Below, in pieces: positions 41,651 through 48,895 of a stretch of DNA of 49,920 nucleotides; the stretch's first letter is position 1, and every line of letters begins with the position of its first letter. The stretch is from NCBI GenBank assembly GCA_947258585.1, contig CAMYIZ010000063.1, positions 1-49,920 on the forward strand. Direction: 5' to 3'. The notes beneath the pieces are model-generated. The model was not told the origin of the DNA. It ran no database searches and saw only the letters and a list, made by a program, of their open reading frames with translations. The stretch comes from an uncultured Haliea sp. (GTDB lineage Bacteria > Pseudomonadota > Gammaproteobacteria > Pseudomonadales > Halieaceae). The translations under genes were made by a program, and so were the position numbers.

Positions 41651-43855
41651 ATGCATTCAAGCTTACCGGTATATGTTGGATCTCTTGTGTTGCTGTCCTG
41701 GGTGGTTGCATGCTCGCCATCCCCGGCGCCCGAACAGCTGCTGGCGCGCGCCAGCCAGGCACTGGAGGCAGGCGATCTCAATGCCGCGGTGATTGACGCC
41801 AAGTCGGTGTTGCAGCAGGACGCGGAGAGCGCCGAAGGGCGCTACCTGCTCGGCGCTGCCTATTACCGCCAGCGCAATATGGAAGCCGCCGCCGCGGAGC
41901 TTGAACGCGCATTTGCCCTGCGGCCGGACCCGGCGGTGGCGGCGCTCTATGCGCAAGCGCTGGTCACTCTCGGTGAGTCGGCGCGCCTGGTAGAGATGCA
42001 CGAGGCGGGAGAATTCGACCATGCGCTGGGCAGCGTGGACTTTGTGGCGACTCTGGCGCGAGCCCAGGCCCTCAGTGGCGACACCTTCACTGCCGAACAG
42101 ACGCTGGCGACTGCTCGCAGCCTGGACAGTGAGAGCCCGGCGCTGATGCTGGCCGAGGCGGTATTCACGCTGCGGCATACAGCTGACCTGGCGCAGGCAA
42201 CGACGGTGCTGGAGGCGCTTGTCCAGCGCTACCCGGAGCATGAGGACGGCTTGAGTCTGCTGGGTTCCGTATCATTGACCCGCGGTGATATGCAGCGTGC
42301 GGAAGCGGTTCTGGGGCGGGCGCTGGCGCTGAATCCAAACCGCACCGGGGACAGGTTGTTGCTGGTCAATCTCCTGCTCGACCGGGAGGCGACCGGTCAG
42401 GCCACCGACCTGCTCGAGCCGGTTGCCGTGGCGGCACCGCGGCACCCCGGTGTCCTCTATGCCCGGGCCCGCTTGCTGCTGCTGCAGGACCAGGCACGGG
42501 CCGCGCTGGAAGTGCTCCAGCAGCTGTTGGCCGCGTCCCCGAATCATCATCCCAGTCTGTACCTGGCAGGCGTTGCCAACGTTCGCGAGGGCAATCTCTC
42601 CACTGCCCGGCTGCAGCTGTCACAGTTTCTCAGCGTCCAGCCGCAGCATGTGAATGCCCGCCTGTTAAAGGCGAGCGTGCATCTGCAGCTCGGCGAGCAG
42701 GACCAGGCGCGGGTGATCGCCCGGGAGATCCTGGCGGAATACCCCGACAATATGCCGGCCAGGCAGGTCCTTGCCGCCAGTGCACGGGAACCGTCGCCGG
42801 GAGCCCCGGCCTTGCAGGAGGCCCGGGCTGCGCTGCAGCGGGACAATCCGGAGGAGGCACGGGAACACTTTGTCCGCGCCCTGGAGCTGGACCCGATGTT
42901 GCAGCCGGCGCGTGAAGGCCTGACAGCGCTGGCGCTGGATGGCGGCGACTTTGCCGCGGCCGTGGCCACGATTCAGGAGGGCCTGCGCCTGCAGCCGGAC
43001 AAGCTGCAGTGGCTGCTGCGCCTGGCGGCGGTGCATGCGCAGGCGGGCAATCTCGATGCCATGGCGGGTTTGCTGCAGCAGGCGGTGGCTGTACACCCAT
43101 CCGCTGCGGAACCGCGGCTGGTGCTGGCGCGCTATCGTCTGCAACAGGGTGAGCCGGACGCGGCGGTAGCGCTGTTGACGCAGATTCCCGATCACCCCCG
43201 CGTATTGTTGTTGCTCGGCCAGATCGAGCAGGCGCGAAACGCCCCCGGGGCCGCCGAGGATTACCTGCGCCGGGCGCTGGAGCTGGAACCTGAACATATG
43301 GATGCTCGCCAGTTGCTGGTGGCGACGCTCTTGCAGCAGGGCAAGACGGCGCAGGCGGTGGACTTGATGGAGTCCTGGCTGGACACGCTGCCGGATGATA
43401 TCCCGACCCTGCACCAGGTGGGTGCCTACTACCTCGCCCGGGGCCGGAATGAAGAAGCCCGCACGCTGTATGAACGCCTGCATGTCCTGGCACCGGACGA
43501 CGCCGTGGTGCTGAACAATCTGGCCTGGCTACACGGCGACAGCGATCCGGAGCGGGCACTGTCACTGGTCGAGCGGGCTTTACAGTTGGCGCCTGATCAT
43601 GCGGGTATTCTCGATACCCAGGCGATGATCCTGTTGCGGCAGGGAAAGCTGGAGCAGGCCCTGGCCGTGAACCGGCAGAGTATTGATGCCAGCCCCGGGG
43701 AGCCGGCCTACCGGATGCACCGGGCCCGGATTCTCGCGGCGAGGGGAGACAGCGATGCCGCTGCGGATGTCCTCGTGGAGCTGTTGGCGAGCAACAGCGA
43801 ATTCGACCAGCGGGAGGAAGCCGAAATTTTGCTGCGGGAGCTGCGGGACAGGTAG
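41651..43855 (+). CDS. TPR-repeat lipoprotein (PrsT-like), second copy
   Basis: A 734-residue paralogue of the gene at 34355. A short signal peptide ends in VVAC (lipid-modified Cys21). The first repeats (PEQLLARASQALEAGDLNAA, then IDAKSVLQQ and DPAVAALYAQAL) align closely with the first copy; TPR motifs continue to the end. The N-terminal frame is open 73 codons further upstream without similarity, so ATG 41651, at the normal distance before the lipobox, is chosen. It is about 125 residues shorter than the first copy. It converges with the second PEP-CTERM gene across a strong bidirectional terminator. Function as for the paralogue: probable exopolysaccharide assembly scaffold. Confidence 0.85.
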   Translation: MHSSLPVYVGSLVLLSWVVACSPSPAPEQLLARASQALEAGDLNAAVIDAKSVLQQDAESAEGRYLLGAAYYRQRNMEAAAAELERAFALRPDPAVAALYAQALVTLGESARLVEMHEAGEFDHALGSVDFVATLARAQALSGDTFTAEQTLATARSLDSESPALMLAEAVFTLRHTADLAQATTVLEALVQRYPEHEDGLSLLGSVSLTRGDMQRAEAVLGRALALNPNRTGDRLLLVNLLLDREATGQATDLLEPVAVAAPRHPGVLYARARLLLLQDQARAALEVLQQLLAASPNHHPSLYLAGVANVREGNLSTARLQLSQFLSVQPQHVNARLLKASVHLQLGEQDQARVIAREILAEYPDNMPARQVLAASAREPSPGAPALQEARAALQRDNPEEAREHFVRALELDPMLQPAREGLTALALDGGDFAAAVATIQEGLRLQPDKLQWLLRLAAVHAQAGNLDAMAGLLQQAVAVHPSAAEPRLVLARYRLQQGEPDAAVALLTQIPDHPRVLLLLGQIEQARNAPGAAEDYLRRALELEPEHMDARQLLVATLLQQGKTAQAVDLMESWLDTLPDDIPTLHQVGAYYLARGRNEEARTLYERLHVLAPDDAVVLNNLAWLHGDSDPERALSLVERALQLAPDHAGILDTQAMILLRQGKLEQALAVNRQSIDASPGEPAYRMHRARILAARGDSDAAADVLVELLASNSEFDQREEAEILLRELRDR

Positions 43856-43938
43856 GTGGCCCTGATGCCCTGTTTGCACATCAGCGGGGCAGGCCCTACT
43901 TCGTGTGGCGGCAACCTCATCGGCAGTGGCTGCCCCCT

Positions 43939-43974
43939 AAAAACAAAACCCCGCTATAGCGGGGTTTTGTTTTT
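43939..43974. terminator. Bidirectional intrinsic terminator
   Basis: AAAACAAAACCCCGC and GCGGGGTTTTGTTTT form a near-perfect inverted repeat around TATA: a GC-rich inner stem flanked by A and T runs, effective in both directions. It separates the convergent TPR lipoprotein gene and the second PEP-CTERM gene. Confidence 0.9.
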
Positions 43975-43983
43975 GCGATCGAT

Positions 43984-45018
43984 TCAGCTGGCGGTGGGTC
44001 GCCGCACCGTTCGCAGGAGCAGCAAACCGGCGCCCAGCAGCAACAGGGTCCCGGGTACGGGCACCGTGGTGATGTCCCCGTCGAACTGGTTCGTGATCCA
44101 GACGTACTCGCCGCCGTTGGTGTTGTTCGCCAGGCGCAGGTCCAGGGACAGGATCCAGTCGCTCTCTGCGGTATTGTAGACGTAGTCGTTCAGGGCCTGG
44201 CTGAAGATCGCATTGTCGGCAAAATTGCCCAGGTTGCCGCTGACAAAGTAGCCATCCGGGCTGCAGTCCCCGTCGTTGCCGGCCAGCCCCAGGTCATAGG
44301 CAGCACCGGTGACCTTGTCCACGCAATAGCCGGTAAAGGCACCGACATAGTCCCCGGGGTTGGTCACGAAGTCATACGCGGGGTCGGTGACCAGAACGAG
44401 GTCCGGCTGACCGACCATGCAACCACTGTTTGGCGCAGTGTTGCTGAACTCAAAGCAGGCCTGCTCGACGCCGGAATCGTCGTAGATCCTGACCTGGGCC
44501 CAGGCCTGCAGCCACTGGTTGATGTTGTCCCCTTCCTGGTTGTTGTTGAGCAGGAAGACCAGGTCGCTGCCAAACAGCCAATCGGTCAGTGCCCCGATCT
44601 GGACATCCCAGCTGCCAGTCCTGTCTCCGGTGAAAGTGTTGGTGGGCTCATTGCCGGCGCCCATGACCAGTGCTTCACCGTTGCCGGTGGGAGAGCTGAA
44701 GGGGTTGTCGCCCAGGTCATTCAGAGGTGGGGTATTGTCATTGACTCCACCGCCAGCCGCCGAGGACAGGATGACCACGAGGTCCTGGATCTGACCGGGT
44801 CCGCCGCCAATCTTGTCCAGGTCCGCGGAAGCGGGCTGGCAGCGCGGGTCGGCCTTGCACTTTTCCAGCAGTTCCAGCGAGTACACGGCGAAATCGTTGT
44901 ACTGGATAACGGTGAGCTCATTCGGGGGCGGCAGGAGGTCGGCCCTGGCGCAGAGAGGCAGGGCCAGGGCAAGAGCGACCAGTGCGGGCTTCGGAAGACA
45001 GCGGAAGAAGGTACTCAT
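43984..45018 (-). CDS. PEP-CTERM domain protein (exosortase substrate), second copy
   Basis: A 344-residue secreted protein with signal peptide (about residues 1-27, ALALALPLCARA) and C-terminal sorting signal PVPGTLLLLGAGLLLLRTVR with a basic tail. As in the first PEP-CTERM protein the usual PEP is altered, here to PVP. The body is rich in Asn, Asp and Gly and has scattered Cys; no domain is recognised, but the region with GDNINQWLQAW is distinctive. It is probably sorted by exosortase to the cell surface or matrix. The longer frame from 45099 runs through the sigma-54 promoter, so ATG 45018, with AGGAG at the right distance, is the start. Confidence 0.88.
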   Translation of the reverse strand: MSTFFRCLPKPALVALALALPLCARADLLPPPNELTVIQYNDFAVYSLELLEKCKADPRCQPASADLDKIGGGPGQIQDLVVILSSAAGGGVNDNTPPLNDLGDNPFSSPTGNGEALVMGAGNEPTNTFTGDRTGSWDVQIGALTDWLFGSDLVFLLNNNQEGDNINQWLQAWAQVRIYDDSGVEQACFEFSNTAPNSGCMVGQPDLVLVTDPAYDFVTNPGDYVGAFTGYCVDKVTGAAYDLGLAGNDGDCSPDGYFVSGNLGNFADNAIFSQALNDYVYNTAESDWILSLDLRLANNTNGGEYVWITNQFDGDITTVPVPGTLLLLGAGLLLLRTVRRPTAS

Positions 45019-45061
45019 GATGTGACTCTCCTGACGAGAGAACGAGGCTATGTATACAGGA

Positions 45062-45077
45062 CGCAAATTTTCAGCCA
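45062..45077 (-). promoter_or_regulatory. Sigma-54 (-24/-12) promoter of PEP-CTERM gene 2
   Basis: The reverse strand reads TGGCTGAAAATTTGCG: GG and GC ten bases apart, TGGC and TTGC matching the RpoN consensus. The inferred start near 45051 gives a leader of about 33 nt, and it lies inside the longer open frame, showing that the upstream start codon is not used. Confidence 0.8.
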
Positions 45078-45153
45078 TATCGACAATTATCGATGACAAT
45101 CAATGGGTTAGTGCTCACTCCGGTGCTGTGTCAGGATACGGTAGAGGTGTCAT

Positions 45154-45172
45154 TGTAAAAAAACCTGACAGT
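45154..45172 (-). promoter_or_regulatory. Putative activator site of PEP-CTERM gene 2 (shared motif)
   Basis: In the gene direction it reads ACTGTCAGGTTTTTTTACA, 76 bp upstream of the -24/-12 element. It has 16 of 19 bases in common with the copy before PEP-CTERM gene 1. A second TGTCAGG in inverted orientation lies at 45129-45135, giving a possible dimer-of-dimers arrangement. Confidence 0.65.
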
Positions 45173-45289
45173 AGTTGGTGGGCTCAGGTCGCGGGGCGCC
45201 AAGCCAGATCGCACAGTGCACCGTGGTGCCGAGTGCCACAATGCGCGGCCTGGCCCCGGAAACGGGATTCACGGGGTCTGGCTGTGCGG

Positions 45290-45661
45290 CTACTCCACCA
45301 GCACCCCGACCCGGTACTCCTCCATCATGCCCCAGGCAGTGGGGGAGTGGTCGCGCCCGTAGCCTTTGGTGCGCATGCCCTCGGTTGCTTCCTTGCCGCA
45401 CCAGGGCTCGAGGACGAAGGGCGGCGTCGGGTGGTTGGGCAGGTAGGCGGTCAGATCGTAAACGCCCCCCTCGATGGCCATCCAGCAGTCATCCAGCGTC
45501 GCATGCTCCGCAACCTGCTCCAGGGTGTAGGCGGGCGCAGCGTCTGCCTTGCCGCTGTCGGCTTCGGTCGTTGCCTGCTCCGGCCCCATGGCCTGCAGGG
45601 TGGTGATCGTGGCGATGCTGGACCAGAACGCGACGAACGCGGCGAACACGACTTTTTTCAT
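45290..45661 (-). CDS. Cytochrome b5-like heme-binding protein, secreted
   Basis: A 123-residue protein with a signal peptide or membrane anchor (about residues 1-23) and a cytochrome b5-type domain from about residue 45: YTLEQVAEHATLDDCWMAI, then VYDLTAYLPNHPTPP with a heme-ligand His, and GRDHSPTAW with the second. It is likely a periplasmic electron acceptor. Its ATG overlaps the TGA stop of the reductase by four bases (ATGA), so the two are translationally coupled and likely form a redox pair. The HPGG usual in the family is replaced by HPTP. Confidence 0.8.
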   Translation of the reverse strand: MKKVVFAAFVAFWSSIATITTLQAMGPEQATTEADSGKADAAPAYTLEQVAEHATLDDCWMAIEGGVYDLTAYLPNHPTPPFVLEPWCGKEATEGMRTKGYGRDHSPTAWGMMEEYRVGVLVE

Positions 45662-46974
45662 AGCAGTTCAAACTCCTCGGAATGGATGCGGTCGGCGTCG
45701 ACTCCGGCCCGGGAGACATGCTCCCTGACCAGTTGGTTCAGCGCCAGCGGGCCGCAGATATAGACCTCGCGGCGGGCGAGATCGGGGCAGGCGTTACCCA
45801 GGAAGGCCGCCGTCACCGGGCCCTCCTGGAAGAAGTAGTGGAAGCTCAGGGCAAAGCCCGGGATCTCGGCCGCCAGCTGCCGCAGTTCCTCGGCATAGAC
45901 CGCGCGGCTTTCGTCCTGGACTGCGTAGACGAGATGGATATCACCGTGCTCACCCAGGGCCCGTAGATGGCGCATGCGGGCCAGGAACGGGGTGATGCCG
46001 ACGCCCCCCGCGACCCACAGTTCGGCTGTGCCTACCTTGGCGTCGGGCGGGAAGAAGCAACCGTAGGGCCCCTCCACAGTGACCGGCGTGCCCACGGGAA
46101 TGGTCTGGATTGCGCGGCTGGCATCGCCCAGTGCCTTAATGGCGATACGCAGCTCCGGTTCCAGCGGCGAGGAGGACAGGGTGTAGGGGTGCTCCTCCCG
46201 GTGGCCCGCCGCCAGGCCGGTGTCAAAGGGGGTCAGGTAGACGAAATTGCCGGCGGAGTAGCTCAGGTGGTCCCGGTCCGGTCGCAGGCTCAGCTCGGCG
46301 ACCCCGTCGGCCACCGCGTCCACCCGGGTGACGGTGTAGGGCAGGCGGCCGATACGGCGCGAGAACACCAGGCGCCAGCAGACGGCGCCGACGCCGAGCA
46401 GGGCAAACAGGGACCAGATGACGGTGTCCGTCGGTCCCGGCATGGTGCGGCTGAACAAAAAGGTATGAATCAGGGCCAGGACCACCGCCGGTCCCGCCAG
46501 GGCGTGCACCCGTTTCCAGCGCTCATAGTTGGGCGCGCCGAAGAAGGCAAAGCTGGGCGCCAGGAATACCATCATCAGCAACAGCGCCAGCCAGCCGGCC
46601 CAGGTGGCCCGGTCTGACAGCGGCGGGAACAGGGTGCCGAAGGCCAGCCCCTGGCCCCAGGCCGAGGCGGCAAAGGCGAGCAGTAGCGGGTGCACGAGCA
46701 ACAGCAGCAGGGAGCCGGCGCCCAGCAGGTGGTGGGTGCGCCAGAGCTTGGTGAGGCCGCCAAAGGGCAGGTCGACGCCCGGCACCCGGGCACTCAGGGC
46801 CGCCGCCAGCAACAGCAGGGCGAGGCCGACGACCCCGGCCAGTCGGCCCAGGGTGTTGAGGACGGCGCTCGCCGAGGCGAAGTCCGACGCCCCCAGGCCA
46901 GCCGCGAAGAAGCCGGCCGGCAGCAGCGCCAGCGACCAGATCAGGGCGTGAGCAGTGCGGGGCTTGAGGGCTAT
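45658..46974 (-). CDS. Ferric-reductase-like flavocytochrome with apparent ATA start
   Basis: A membrane flavocytochrome of about 438 residues. WRTHHLLGAGSLLLLLVHPL and VHALAGPAVVLALIHTFLF hold the heme-ligand His of the ferric-reductase domain. HPYTLSSSP binds FAD; VAGGVGITPF and YICGPLALNQL bind NAD(P)H. It would move electrons from NAD(P)H across the membrane, probably to the cytochrome b5-like protein encoded next. The only canonical start (TTG 46812) falls within a membrane helix. In the same frame upstream, AAGGAG lies six bases before ATA 46974, which begins I/M-ALKPRTAHALIWSL, a normal N-terminus with a further helix. No ATG, GTG or TTG lies between. Start therefore uncertain; product call firm. 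Confidence 0.8.
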   Translation of the reverse strand: MALKPRTAHALIWSLALLPAGFFAAGLGASDFASASAVLNTLGRLAGVVGLALLLLAAALSARVPGVDLPFGGLTKLWRTHHLLGAGSLLLLLVHPLLLAFAASAWGQGLAFGTLFPPLSDRATWAGWLALLLMMVFLAPSFAFFGAPNYERWKRVHALAGPAVVLALIHTFLFSRTMPGPTDTVIWSLFALLGVGAVCWRLVFSRRIGRLPYTVTRVDAVADGVAELSLRPDRDHLSYSAGNFVYLTPFDTGLAAGHREEHPYTLSSSPLEPELRIAIKALGDASRAIQTIPVGTPVTVEGPYGCFFPPDAKVGTAELWVAGGVGITPFLARMRHLRALGEHGDIHLVYAVQDESRAVYAEELRQLAAEIPGFALSFHYFFQEGPVTAAFLGNACPDLARREVYICGPLALNQLVREHVSRAGVDADRIHSEEFELL

Positions 46975-47062
46975 GCTGTACTCCTTGCCGGGCTCAGCTG
47001 ATAGTCTGCGGGTGGCTTATTGTAGCCTGAGTGTGGTGCATTGCGAGACCGGAACCCGACCT

Positions 47063-47347
47063 TCACGAGCGACCGAAAAGCCGCAGCAGGCGCAGCCAGA
47101 GTGAAGTTGCGGCCGGCCTGGACGACGGCGGATGTCGATGGGACTCGGGGACGCCGTGTTCCGCGTACCACTGCTCCCACTCATAGGGTGTCAGGGTCTT
47201 GGGTACGTAGTCGGGATCAGTGTGCTCCAGGGCGTGGGCCTGGAGCGAAGTGTCGCCCTCTGGTTCGCTGTCTGCAGTCGCGTCCGAGTCGGTCGGTGAC
47301 GGCCGGTTCAGGGCCTCGCGAATCTTGCGTTGCTGTGGCGTTTCCAT
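47063..47347 (-). CDS. Small conserved protein of unknown function
   Basis: A 94-residue protein. It is acidic in the middle and basic at the C-terminus, with the motif LTPYEWEQWYAEHGVPESH, which looks like a conserved protein segment rather than chance coding. No signal peptide or membrane segment, though the C-terminal RLLRLFGRS could associate with the membrane. Its stop is 88 bp before the reductase start on the same strand. It starts 132 bp from the divergent dinB. The ribosome binding site is weak, and no function can be given. Confidence 0.6.
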   Translation of the reverse strand: METPQQRKIREALNRPSPTDSDATADSEPEGDTSLQAHALEHTDPDYVPKTLTPYEWEQWYAEHGVPESHRHPPSSRPAATSLWLRLLRLFGRS

Positions 47348-47479
47348 TGGCTGTTCACATTGCCTGAGTGTGATCCCTTAGTGTAGCAAACCCGGGCAGG
47401 GGGCCCGCAGGGTCGCCGCCACTCTGCGCCGGGCCCGCCAGACTTGCCGCCCGCAGGCTCCACGCCTACCATTCCAGCC

Positions 47480-48598
47480 ATGCAAATCGAGGTCCCTTCA
47501 GCCCATCGCAAGATCATCCATATCGACATGGATGCGTTCTTTGCCAGTGTCGAGCAGCGGGACAACCCCGCGCTGCGCGGCAAGCCGGTGGCGGTGGGCG
47601 GCTCTGCCCAGCGCGGGGTGGTGGCGGCCGCAAGCTACGAAGCGCGGGTGTTCGGGGTGCGCTCGGCCATGCCCTCGGTGACCGCGAAGCGGCGCTGCCC
47701 GCAGCTGGTGTTCGTGAAGCCGCGCTTCGACGTTTACAAAACCGTGTCGCGGCAGATCCGGGAGGTGTTTGCGCGTTATACGGACCTGATCGAGCCGCTG
47801 TCGCTGGACGAGGCTTACCTGGATGTCACTCGCGACAAACAGGCTGTGGGGAGTGCGATCCGGGTGGCGCGGCGCATCCGCCAGGAGATACTGGCGGAGA
47901 CCGGCCTCACGGCCAGCGCGGGGATCAGCTACAACAAATTCCTGGCCAAGATCGCCTCCGACCAGAACAAGCCCAACGGCCAGTTCGTGGTGCTCCCGCG
48001 GGACGCAGCCGCCTTTATCGCAGGGTTGCCTGCCCGCCGCTTCTACGGCGTTGGGCCGCGCACCGCAGAGCGCATGGCGGGGCTGGGTATCCACACCGGC
48101 GCCGACCTGCGGGCGCAGAGCCTGGGCTTTCTGCAGCAGCACTTCGGCAAATCCGCCGAATACCTGTATCGCGCCAGCCGCGGCGAGGACGAGCGGCCGG
48201 TGCGCCCCGACCGGCAGCGCAAGTCTATCGGTGGCGAGCGCACCTACGCCCGGGATCTGCAGCAGGATGGGGAGCTGGTGGCGGCCCTGGACGACATCAT
48301 TGACCTTGTCTGGGAGCGCATCGTTCGCCAGTCCGCCAGCGGCCGCACCCTGACCCTGAAAATGAAGTACGCGGATTTCCAGCAGATTACCCGGGCGCGC
48401 TCCGTGGACCTGCCCATCATGGCGCGGGCCCAGTTCGCAAACCTGGCCCACGCCATCCTGGCCGGCCTGTTGCCGGTGCCCCGCGGAGTGCGCCTGCTGG
48501 GACTGTCCCTGTCCGGGCTGGAGACGCCAGTGGTCGATGCCGACGCGGCGAGCGCGGTGGGCGAAGCGTCGCCGGCGCAGTATCCCCTGGAGTTCTAG
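47480..48598 (+). CDS. dinB: DNA polymerase IV
   Basis: A 372-residue Y-family DNA polymerase. IDMDAFFASVEQRDNP near the N-terminus gives the metal-binding Asp and the steric-gate Phe; SLDEAYLDVT near residue 105 gives the other acidic residues. AGISYNKFLAKIASDQNKP is the thumb region and RKSIGGERTYARDL marks the little-finger domain. It performs error-prone translesion synthesis. The frame is open 12 codons upstream, but ATG 47480 (MQIEVPSAHRKIIHIDMD) is the natural start. No LexA box is seen before it. The 3' end is partly duplicated downstream. Confidence 0.94.
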   Translation: MQIEVPSAHRKIIHIDMDAFFASVEQRDNPALRGKPVAVGGSAQRGVVAAASYEARVFGVRSAMPSVTAKRRCPQLVFVKPRFDVYKTVSRQIREVFARYTDLIEPLSLDEAYLDVTRDKQAVGSAIRVARRIRQEILAETGLTASAGISYNKFLAKIASDQNKPNGQFVVLPRDAAAFIAGLPARRFYGVGPRTAERMAGLGIHTGADLRAQSLGFLQQHFGKSAEYLYRASRGEDERPVRPDRQRKSIGGERTYARDLQQDGELVAALDDIIDLVWERIVRQSASGRTLTLKMKYADFQQITRARSVDLPIMARAQFANLAHAILAGLLPVPRGVRLLGLSLSGLETPVVDADAASAVGEASPAQYPLEF

Positions 48599-48660
48599 TG
48601 CTGAATGGTGTGCTCCTGCGCGCCCCGGCGCAGTATTCCCTGCAGTTCCAGTTCTGAATG
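48572..48660. repeat. Imperfect direct repeat of the dinB 3' end
   Basis: The 36 bases at 48572-48607, covering the last nine codons of dinB, are repeated at 48625-48660 with four substitutions, a period of 53 bp. The second copy is outside the gene and has lost the stop codon (TAG to CAG). This looks like a local tandem duplication that then diverged. Confidence 0.75.
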
Positions 48661-48861
48661 TAGTGCTTCAGCACGTCCCGGCGAGTGTGTGCCGGAAAGG
48701 TCACTGGTCGACATCGCTGTCTGAATTGCCTTTCTAATCCCGGCAGTTGCACCAATTCATCGGCATGCGGTGATGAAATGGCCGCATGTGTTCTCCCGCG
48801 CGCAGGGTGGTCGCATTTGATGAAACGCGATTCTTGGGGTTTTGCTGCGGCGCGGCTAATA

Positions 48862-48881
48862 TACTGTATATGTATACAGCT
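48862..48881. promoter_or_regulatory. LexA (SOS) box before the DUF222-family gene
   Basis: The core CTGTATATGTATACAG (48864-48879) is CTGT-N8-ACAG, nearly identical to the E. coli LexA consensus; the flanking TA before it also matches. It overlaps TAATAT/TATACT, likely the -10 box, and lies 17-32 bp before ATG 48896, with GGAGG in between. Binding of LexA there should block transcription until DNA damage. Confidence 0.85.
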
Positions 48882-48895
48882 TCGGAGGCTTTGTC

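Noticed and set aside
45019-45099. Longer N-terminus for the second PEP-CTERM protein
   Set aside because: The extension contains the sigma-54 promoter and is upstream of the predicted transcript start.
47348-47479. LexA box before dinB
   Set aside because: The only CTGT nearby is not followed by ACAG at the right distance.
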